DNA of 15,532 nucleotides from Synura sp. LO234KE. Its lineage: Eukaryota; Sar; Synurophyceae; Synurales; Mallomonadaceae. The stretch lies in NCBI GenBank assembly GCA_015143735.1, contig VKHC01000201.1, positions 1 to 15,532 of the forward strand, in the 5' to 3' direction. A model generated the notes under the pieces. That model saw nothing but the letters and a program-made list of their open reading frames with translations. It had not been told where the DNA came from and ran no database searches. Position numbers and translations under genes: made by a program. Below, one piece after another: positions 8,947 to 15,532 of the stretch. The number at the start of each line of letters is the position of its first letter. The stretch's first letter is position 1.

Positions 8947-9438
8947 GTGCGCTCCACTTCTCAACACACTAGCGCGATTTCGAAATACCATGAACCTACC
9001 GCCGGTGTGAATTCTAATTCCAATCTTGGGGGAAATCCTGGCTTCGATCAATTCCAATATTTTAGTGCTGCTGACACTGCTGACTGCGCACCACCGCTCG
9101 TCTTGGAGCAACTCACTCGCGCTTTATTCAACTACCAGAAGAACTATTTACAGCGTCAAAAATCCAACGTCTGGAGTTCTCATCTAAAAATGGCCTTAAA
9201 ACAGCTGAACAGCAATATTTTCTTCATTTTGCATATATCGCCAGAAATTTTCAGCCAGACTACGCTATGGGGCTCAGGGATCATTAATCTTCTGGAAAAA
9301 CTCCTTAATCTTTTTCGGATCCAAGAATTGGCCCCACTTGGCTTCTCCCGACAATTCGACGGCCAACAACATACACCTGACGAAGTCTTTGACGTTAAAG
9401 ATGCTGGCACTGTAACTTCCTCTTTCGGGTTGAGGTGA
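8947..9438 (+). other. Longest open frame of the window, unassigned
   Basis: This is a 163-codon open frame without an ATG at its start; the first in-frame ATG is at 9190. The C-terminal two thirds is rich in Leu, Asn and Gln (LEQLTRALFNYQKNYLQRQK; LLEKLLNLFRIQELAPLGF) and could form helices. I recognise no family. Its position just after the repeated block at 8848 suggests an ORF1 remnant of fragment B2, but a captured host segment is possible. The opposite strand is open over 9521-9180 as well. Confidence 0.35.
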
Positions 9439-10739
9439 CACAGCGTGACCATCAAGACGTCCAGACTAGCGTGGAGGTCCGAGTTTGTTCTGGTGCTCTT
9501 TTCATTGCCATAAGGCAACACGCTTACCGCTTATCTTCCAGACGACCTCGTCCCTCGAAGCGACTTGGAAATCAAGTCTTCAAGAAATCACTCTAGATCC
9601 AGAGAAGTACTACCGGGAGTTACTGGTCTACTTCACTCCCCCGAAAATAGAGAGAATTGAAAGTCTTTTCACAACTATAGGGGAGATAGATCCATGGGAA
9701 AAGGTAATTAACCCCGTATGGGCTGTATTTTGGAGGTGGAGGAAGCCTGGCTCTCTACGGGGTCCATTTCTCACCCTCCCTCCCCTTCATTCCTTCCACA
9801 AAATTAGTGCTTTGCTTCGTTTTCTCTACTGCCTTCACCGGAGTTTCGCGCACACGCCTCTCTTGGAGAGACCGTGAAGTGGACTGAAACCCGAAGCGTT
9901 TTAGAGAAACAGAGCGTTGAAAGCTTGCCCCCCGAGCGGGAGGAGCAGCAGGCCACACATGAAGAAAACGTGAAGGGGCACGACACCCTGGCAACTATAA
10001 CGTCTCCTCTGAAATTGCTCCTTGATCCGATCCCTGTTTTACGAGCTGAAAGATTTTCCGGACCGGAGCGGGACCAGCTTGCAACACTGAGGACCATTTC
10101 TCATGGACAACGGAGATCTGTCACGAAGCGGTCGGTGGAGAAATCTCTATCCCGACCATCCAACCAGGCCGTTCTTCTCACGGGTATCCTTCGGGCTCTC
10201 TTAGACCATGACGCCACGGACCACCAATCTTCTGTGTGTATCTGGCGCATCTTCACTCCTCGCCTTTCACTGGATATGATTACGTCTCTTCACCCAAAAC
10301 TATTCTCCCAGCCTAGCTAGTGCCCCAGCGTGTATCTCACCCAGTTCTACACGCGGTCACCGGCATCTCTCCACCCCAACTCAGTATAGATGCAACGGTG
10401 GTCCCCTCCCTCTCCGAAGTTACTCTTACATCTCATTCCCATTCCTTTCGCACTCTCTCCCAGTTGGACTTCTCCGAGACACATGGACTTGGCGAGACCT
10501 CTTCACGGGCACCCCTCTCCTGGTTCCTCTCGAATCCCGAACACAGGCGTCTCGTCTTCTTCAAGCCGAGCACTTCGAGCTGATTCACCCATTTGGGAAG
10601 ACACCACCTTCTAATACGCCTCTAGAGTGCTCAACCTCGCCTCACTTTCTCAAGCACTCGTAGTCTTTACGAGAAACTTCTTCACGAACGTCACTGAACT
10701 ATCGGGTACAATCAGCGCAAGGGTGCCCGCACCAAGGAG

Positions 10740-10850
10740 AGCAGGGCCCAACTCCTGACGTGTACGCAGTGTTGCTCCGCTGACCGCACTTCGGAGAACA
10801 CGTACGACCACGTGTTTCGCTTGTGCCCTCATCCTCTCTGCTTGTTCAAC
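10740..10850 (+). pseudogene. CCHC zinc knuckle at the C-terminus of a LINE reverse transcriptase (B2)
   Basis: In one frame Cys codons at 10761 and 10770, His at 10809 and Cys at 10824 give C-x2-C-x12-H-x4-C, read as CTQCC...TYDHVFRLCP. LINE pol proteins commonly have such a knuckle downstream of the reverse transcriptase (C-x2-C...EHxxxxCP). The frame continues through FNDDRPRMRFFG before stopping at a TGA near 10897. A second frame, 10876-11085, is open and contains HRICLGGWSITQLDRLSSAL, probably the continuation toward the viroplasmin domain. Confidence 0.6.
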
Positions 10851-11186
10851 GACGACAGGCCTCGGATGCGGTTTTTTGGTGCAGTACTCCCTGGACTCTG
10901 ACCTTGAACTAAGTTTGATCCCTCGTGTCTTGGATTTAGTTCGCTCCCCTGAGGGTCACCGGATTTGCCTCGGTGGCTGGAGCATCACCCAACTTGACCG
11001 CCTCTCCTCGGCCTTAATCACCACGGATTCCTCGGCTGCCATCGACGCTGTTCTGACCACATTTAGTCGAAACAAGCGAAGTATTTAGAAGCAGCGGACG
11101 CTCTCCTCCCCTCCTCTGACCCCGGCCTACTTCAGTACTTTTAGCGCAAATTGAAGCCCGATCATCCCCGGGTGGCATCGGAATCT

Positions 11187-11327
11187 AAGCTGTTCTACGG
11201 CGCTCGGCTAGGGCACGTACCAGGGGTCTACAATTCCTGAAAGGAAGCGCAGCTCCAGACTTTTGGCGTACCTAACGATGTCAAGCGATTTAAAACGCAA
11301 TAGAAGGCAGAAAAAAAATTCGTCCAG
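11187..11327 (+). pseudogene. Viroplasmin / hybrid-binding domain remnant (B2)
   Basis: KLFYGARLGHVPGVYNS, a TGA at 11238, KEAQLQTFGVPNDVKRFKTQ, a TAG at 11301, then KAEKKFVQS, all in one frame. The aligned codon for the TGA in copy C is TGG (6709-6707), so a conserved Trp has become a stop by a G to A change. The domain is followed about 45 nt later by RNase H, as in cellular RNase H1. Confidence 0.8.
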
Positions 11328-11371
11328 TCGTTGGTGACCTTGGGCCAGCCCCTCTCCTATTTCCCACTTCT

Positions 11372-11822
11372 ACCCTGTTTACTGACGGCTCGGCGTCCAA
11401 GGCGCTAGGCACCGCGGGGTGCGGAAACACAATTGTTACCACTCTGCCTACTCAATTGTGGATCTATGGGGTCCCATCGTTGCGGACCCAACCAACAGGG
11501 CGTAGGTGGGCGCCTTATAGTCCACCAGCAACACGGGTGAGCTCAACGCCTTCTACCATGCCTTACAATGGATTCTCACTTTCAGACCTCCCGGCTCCAC
11601 CTCTTGCCGCAGTTTCAACATCCTGACCGACAGCGAGATCTGCATTTGTTTATTTGTGTAACCCAGTCGCTAAAACAAGGACCTTATCCAGCGCATCCGC
11701 CGGGAACTCGCCTTGGTTAAGCGCTCAGATAATCTCCCCATTGGCTGAACCAAGGCCCACTCGACCGCGACGACCCCTTAGGCCCTCGGCAATGCTGCTG
11801 CTGACCGATTAGCTGCTATGGG
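11372..11822 (+). pseudogene. RNase H domain remnant (B2)
   Basis: All four acidic motifs are readable. They are LFTDGSASKALGTAGCG (Asp at 11384), TGELNAFYHALQWIL (Glu at 11539), NILTDSEIC (Asp at 11629) and ALGNAAADRLAAMG (Asp at 11803), with an AHS where the family has its catalytic-loop His (His codon 11758-11760). A frameshift lies between the first and second motifs. In-frame stops include TGA at 11746, at an expected Trp position, and TAG at 11779. More than one break is certain, so no enzyme is made. Confidence 0.85.
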
Positions 11823-12084
11823 TTGCTCCGGATTGTCCCATCAGATGACCCAGTTGCCTCTTTCCCAGACTTGCGCGCCCCCTTCTGCTCCATCCTGGAG
11901 TAGCCTTGTCCGTGCACCTCGTCGCCGCCGCCGCTCGCGGTCGCGCCGAGACCCCGGCTTTTGCCGGTATATATAGACCATTTGTTCGCAGCACAGCGGT
12001 CGGTTCATTATCGGTTGCCCGGTTTCTATAGTGATCGGCGGCCTCTCTAGCCTCTGTCTCCTCCACTGCCGGCAGGAGCGGGCG

Positions 12085-12190
12085 GGGGACATAGTCGGTA
12101 ACTAAGTAGACACTCCGAGTGCATTCACTCGGTCACGGGACTTGCCAGTTGGTTGCTGGAGAGTAGCTAGTTTAGGTAGTGATGCGGGGT
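12085..12190 (+). repeat. 3' tail of fragment B2 with stem-loop
   Basis: Matches the tail of fragment C in inverse orientation. The stem CCGAGTG (12115-12121) and CACTCGG (12126-12132) encloses loop CATT. The stem is identical in copy C but the loop differs. Similarity fades between 12190 and 12235, which is taken as the element end. Confidence 0.75.
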
Positions 12191-12235
12191 GTCCTCTCAT
12201 TTTGGTCCTCCGTCTTCTCTTTTCAGTCCTTACAC

Positions 12236-12563
12236 TGCGCTTAAATTAACTATACGATTTACGGGGAAATTGATAATTAAGATGGACGATTTTCCGGAAA
12301 TGAATATTGAATGATTTCCGGGAGCTTAACACAGGTCTAGCTAAAACCAAGAATTTAGATTATTATTCTTTAAACAAAGATTCCAATCATAAGATGGAAG
12401 AATCGTAATAAATGAGAACATAACATAGGAGTAAATCGAAAAAACAAAAATGTCGGGAAAACAAAAACAGAGTATCCTGAGGATAGTCAAAGGCCCGAAA
12501 TACTTCAACCGATTGGACAGTTCGCAGAGTTATTCAATGCTTCTCTGGTCCGAATCTACGTGG
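12236..12563. other. AT-rich intergenic stretch
   Basis: No gene or RNA is recognised. Two similar blocks, GATTTTCCGGAAATGAAT and GAATGATTTCCGGG, lie side by side at about 12289-12322. The stretch separates the retroelement block from the stop of the minus-strand gene at 12564. Confidence 0.4.
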
Positions 12564-13828
12564 TCATATTTCTAGCGACTCTGGATAATCATCGAAAGAA
12601 TGCAACCTCTCGTCCTCCTCAGCGTCCACACCTGATTCCGACCTCAAGTATACTAGCACAGGCTTGTAATACTCTGTGCTGATATCATGAGGGACTCCTA
12701 CTCACATATTTCCAGTTGAACAGAGAAAACGAATATACAAAATATGATGATGAGACCAGATATGACGCAAAAGAGATGAATTCTTACCATCTATGACCAA
12801 TGAGAAGCTCTCGTCAAAAAGAAGTAGATTGCTAGTGAATAATACGAAATCTATGTAAACTCTAGCCAACGATTTCGTGGCTCGGAGGGCTGCGTGATAT
12901 CCGGAACGAGACTGTTGAAAATATACGAAACCATAACCCGTACAATTCTGCGAAGAATTCCCATCCCATAATAAGATTGGAAGTTATATTTCGTTGAATG
13001 CCATGGATTTCAGTCGTTACCTTTATGGCTGGCTTTGTGTGCAGTGCTACTTTAGTAACAACGCCAAATGCACTGAAAAGCTTGAAGACTGTGAGCTCGG
13101 TTACCACAACAAATTCCTGGTTTTAAAAAATGTGAATGTTAATCTTTTTAACAGTTTATCAGTTTACCCGAAGCGCCGAAAAGCTGACATGGACGCAGCT
13201 CGTTGATTGTTTAAGTGTGCATAAATTTTGCAGTTTTGGAGATTGAACATTAGTTCCAGTAGTAGGAGCTAGTTCACTTCTATTTTCACAAAATGATATT
13301 CTGTAGGGGGAAGGGTTCACCATTCCAGATATATTCATTCCCACCGTCGACGAAACTAAGTCAAACAACGTAGGTAAGCGCCCCGAAACTGAAAACATGC
13401 TTGCGAATACATTACCGAGAGAAGATTCTGCATCAGAAGCCGAAGAAATCTCCAATTGTTCTCTCTCTGCGACACTCTTTTCGGCAACCTTTACCATGTT
13501 GTGAGAAGCCAATAATGCCTTTAACTTACGTTTTTTACGTTGAACATTGAACTATAGCCATATCTTCACGATTTTGCTGTCTGTAGTCCTCGAAGTTCAA
13601 TGACAGAACAACAATACCTAAGTTGGATAATGGTGGAGTTGGGAGGGAAACATAAACAATTTCACGATGATTGACTTAACTAGTTATATTAAATTGGTCT
13701 ACAAGAATAGTTCCTATAGTCAACTGAGTACTAAATTGTTTCGATATTAATGAATCGATTTTACCAGTAGAATTCAATTAAAACGAAATGATACAGGTGC
13801 AAGGACGTAGCAAGCCACGGGTTAACAT
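12564..13828 (-). CDS. Five-exon gene with an RRM-like domain, probably frameshifted
   Basis: Exons on the minus strand are 13828-13795, 13674-13168, 13116-13021, 12911-12788 and 12697-12564. The introns of 120, 51, 109 and 90 nt all have GT-AG ends (GTATCA, GTAAAC, GTAACG, GTAAGA), and the phases match at every junction (1, 0, 0, 1). ATG at 13828 and TGA at 12566-12564 close the model. The second half follows an RRM-like order: CVHVSF, TELTVFKLFSAFGVVTKVAL, SGYHAALRATKSLARVYI, then SFSLVIDGV, ending in an acidic tail (AEEDERLHSFDDYPESLEI). RRM proteins bind RNA; this assignment is a fold-pattern guess. A basic stretch, VQRKKRKLKALL, lies in exon 2. Exon 2 is open in two frames that meet at a 7-bp tandem duplication (13552-13539); without the extra 7 bases it would be one frame. 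Either the gene is broken, the read is wrong, or the start lies in the downstream frame. Confidence 0.55.
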
Positions 13829-13891
13829 GAATAAAAATATGATATTTTGATTAGAAGTTGCTCAGTTAGCAACTAATATCTGTCCATTATT
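13829..13891. promoter_or_regulatory. 63-bp divergent promoter with a central inverted repeat
   Basis: This is the only space between the two opposing ATGs (13828 minus, 13892 plus). A perfect 7-bp inverted repeat, AGTTGCT (13856-13862) and AGCAACT (13868-13874), with a 5-base spacer sits near the centre. This could be a symmetric protein-binding site serving both genes; no TATA box is clear. Confidence 0.4.
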
Positions 13892-15532
13892 ATGCGTCGG
13901 CACAGAATAAATCTGAATAAATGGATGATTGGGTCGTTCACTTTAATTTTTTTATTTTTCTTAACAGTTCTATTCTTGTATTGGGTAACTCTACCAATTA
14001 ATTTTTTTCGTAACAATACAAAAAAAGATCAATATCTTAATGTTTTACAGGAAATTACGAACCGAACGGAAATAAGTAGTATGGATATTAGAAGAAATAT
14101 CGAAGAAGGTTAAATTCCAACAGAAGTAATTGTGAATTATATCTTTTTCCCATATTCACCTAGGGATGGAAAATTTGGTAAAAACCAGCGCTATTTTCGC
14201 GACAGGCACCGAAAGTATGAATCCTGTAGGAAATCATGATATCTTCGCAAATGAGGATCACTCATGGTCGAGCGCTAAGTATTTACTGAAATTGGGAAGT
14301 AAGCAGGACATGATTCATGTGGAGACGAATGCAGAGCATATACAGATTCCAGAAAAGCAAGCGATTGTTCCCTCTGTAAGATATATAAGAGTTCGTGAAA
14401 AGGGGAATGCTTCCGAATCTCCAAAGGTTGCTAGTATGAAGGATTGGTAAATTCATTTTATTGACAATTAATATATCTTGTTTCTTCTTTTTCTAAACAT
14501 TCTGAAGGTGGCTTCCTCTCCATCTAATCTCGGCAATGAAACAGTTTTGCTAATCATATGTTCCAACCGCCACGGATATTTAGAGCGTACCTTAAATGCA
14601 GTTTTGAAATATCACCCCAGGTGCTCATTTGTAGATGATGGCTTAAGGCTGGTCGTGCCAGGAAGTTACTATACTGATTTTAGAGTTCTAACTGTTACAA
14701 TTGATCTTGTTGGTTTTCCTCTTTGGTCGTTTTGCCCTTCAGGAATGCCGTACCCGTGGTCATATCAGAGGACGGGGAATCAAATGAGATCGCTGCGGTA
14801 ACGAATTGCACTATATTACAATACCTCGGATTGTTGGACTTCGTTATCACTTCAACCTGAGCTGGATGTAACTCCCTGCTTATTATGTAGCGTTTAAAAG
14901 TAGATTATCTATAACACCTTTATTCCACGCTTTTTGCCAATAATTAGTGATGTTTCTGAAATTGTCGCCGTTTGTTTACGGACCATGTCACGGCAGGTGG
15001 TACGATCGGCGCGGGAGCGGTTTAGCCGCGTAGCTCCGGGACAGATCTTTCAACATATACATCATCCATTCGCCCATGAGCCTGCTGAAAACGGTTACTT
15101 CCGCCTTTGTCGGCACTTCAAATGGGCACTGCAGCAGGTATTTCTACTCGTAGTGAGAAAGAAGACGTGAACCCCCTCATTTCACATCTACACGTAGACT
15201 GCACGTAGAGGGAACTATCCTCCATCCCTGTCGTCATATACCATCAGAGTCTGCCGCCAAGCTCTACTTATACGAGTGCGAGTCATCATATGCGCTCTCA
15301 TGCTCGGACGTATCCAAAACCTTACGTCTTCCGATCCTTGCGTTATGTGCTCTTTCGCCCATACTCTCCTCTGACCTCATCTTTCTCTCAACCTCTGATG
15401 ATTATAGACATTTGATAAGGGCCTCCCTACCGAGCCTACTCCTCCGACCATCCAACGTGTTATCATCCTAGAAGAAGACGTGGAGATCGCGACGGATTTC
15501 TTCGAGATGTTCGCTGCTCTGTACCAGCTGCT
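13892..15532 (+). CDS. MGAT1: N-acetylglucosaminyltransferase I (GNT-I, GT13), 3' end missing
   Basis: Adds GlcNAc to the alpha-1,3 mannose arm of Man5GlcNAc2 N-glycans in the Golgi, the entry step to hybrid and complex glycans. Exons: 13892-14108, 14164-14426, 14508-14620, 14743-14797, 14997-15137, and 15408 to beyond the window; phases agree at each junction. Exon 1 encodes a type II topology: tail MRRHRINLNKWMI, membrane segment GSFTLIFLFFLTVLFLYWV, then a stem. The catalytic part starts in exon 3 with ETVLLIICSNRHGYLERTL. Exon 4 gives AVPVVISEDGESNEIAA, exon 5 QHIHHP and FRLCRHFKWALQQ (family HYxWALxQ), and exon 6 VIILEEDVEIATDFFEMF, the metal-binding EDD-type motif (here EED). The donors of exons 1 and 2 are uncertain: 14075 or 14078 also fit exon 1 in phase, and 14375 (GTAAGA) fits exon 2. 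Between ALQQ and VIIL this protein has a longer Pro/Thr-rich loop than animal enzymes. About the last half of the enzyme lies outside the window. Confidence 0.9.

Larger units (their letters stand above)
8848..12235 (+). mobile_element. Fragment B2: decayed LINE with zinc knuckle, viroplasmin and RNase H
   Basis: On the plus strand the recognisable modules are a zinc knuckle (10761-10826), a KQAKYLEAADAL motif (11070), viroplasmin (11187-11327), RNase H (11372-11822) and a 3' tail (12085-12190). The 5' portion, 8848 to about 10700, is open in long stretches (8947-9438, 9485-9877, 9874-10320, 10320-10583) but shows no reverse transcriptase catalytic motif. At about 1.9 kb it is too short to hold both an intact endonuclease and reverse transcriptase, so deletions are likely. 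From 9700 on, the strand is strongly C/T-rich. The limits are approximate. Confidence 0.65.

Noticed and set aside
9755-10097. Minus-strand open frames opposite fragment B2
   Set aside because: They lie opposite long C/T-rich plus-strand frames, lack domains, and are expected from the strong strand bias.
4567-11748. Alternative genetic code with TGA read as Trp
   Set aside because: Only the dead retroelements show it. They also have TAG stops and frameshifts, and the host genes here use TGG for Trp and end in TAA or TGA.
5895-12190. A 6.3-kb DNA transposon with terminal inverted repeats
   Set aside because: The inverted flanks are homologous 3' tails of two LINE copies: each lies directly behind its own RNase H domain on the matching strand, and no transposase is present.
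12862-13206. Plus-strand gene at 12994-13206
   Set aside because: It is antisense to exons 2 to 4 of the minus-strand gene, whose splice phases fit throughout; the plus frame has no partner exons.
1-15532. CRISPR arrays, operons or bacterial genes
   Set aside because: No regularly spaced identical repeats and no ribosome-binding-site gene strings are present; the splice structure shows nuclear eukaryotic DNA.

Overview
The window is eukaryotic nuclear DNA. Its genes are split by short GT-AG introns (51 to 270 nt), one encodes a Golgi glycosyltransferase, and the middle is filled with decayed non-LTR retrotransposons. The organism cannot be named from the sequence. A small fasciclin protein of the kind common in cyanobacteria and other bacteria, compact intergenic distances and intron-split short exons would suit an alga or related protist (for example a stramenopile or red-lineage alga), but that is inference.

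Left part (1-3740): mostly AT-rich. The secure gene is a two-exon FAS1 (fasciclin) protein at 2047-2558 on +. About 100 bp upstream, a plausible unidentified exon points the other way (1942-1695). A further exon-like stretch lies at 249-86 on the minus strand. At 3594-3740 there is an isolated exon, flanked by good splice sites, that resembles the N-terminus of an organellar uS14 ribosomal protein. Its continuation is not found.

Middle part (3741-12240): retroelement debris, at least four fragments. Fragment A (+, about 4270-5300) carries an APE-type endonuclease (GDF, ID and DHHPV motifs) and lies downstream of a cluster of seven 14-bp palindrome-like motifs. Fragment C (minus, about 6930-5860) is a 3' end with a viroplasmin/hybrid-binding domain, RNase H and a 3' tail. 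Fragment B1 (+, about 7456-8604) is a possible ORF1 region. Fragment B2 (+, about 8848-12235) carries a CCHC zinc knuckle, then the same viroplasmin plus RNase H module and the same 3' tail. C and B2 are copies of one family in opposite orientations, with tails pointing outward, so their shared tails look like 6.3-kb-spaced inverted repeats. All have frameshifts and stops.

Right part (12564-15532): two divergently arranged multi-exon genes share a 63-bp promoter. On the minus strand (13828-12564) is a five-exon gene with an RRM-like fold pattern, apparently broken by a 7-bp tandem duplication. On the plus strand (13892 to beyond the window) is a type II Golgi protein, alpha-1,3-mannosyl-glycoprotein 2-beta-N-acetylglucosaminyltransferase (GNT-I, GT13), with five introns inside the window and its 3' end cut off. 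GNT-I starts the conversion of high-mannose N-glycans to hybrid or complex forms. The neighbours have no obvious functional link to it.
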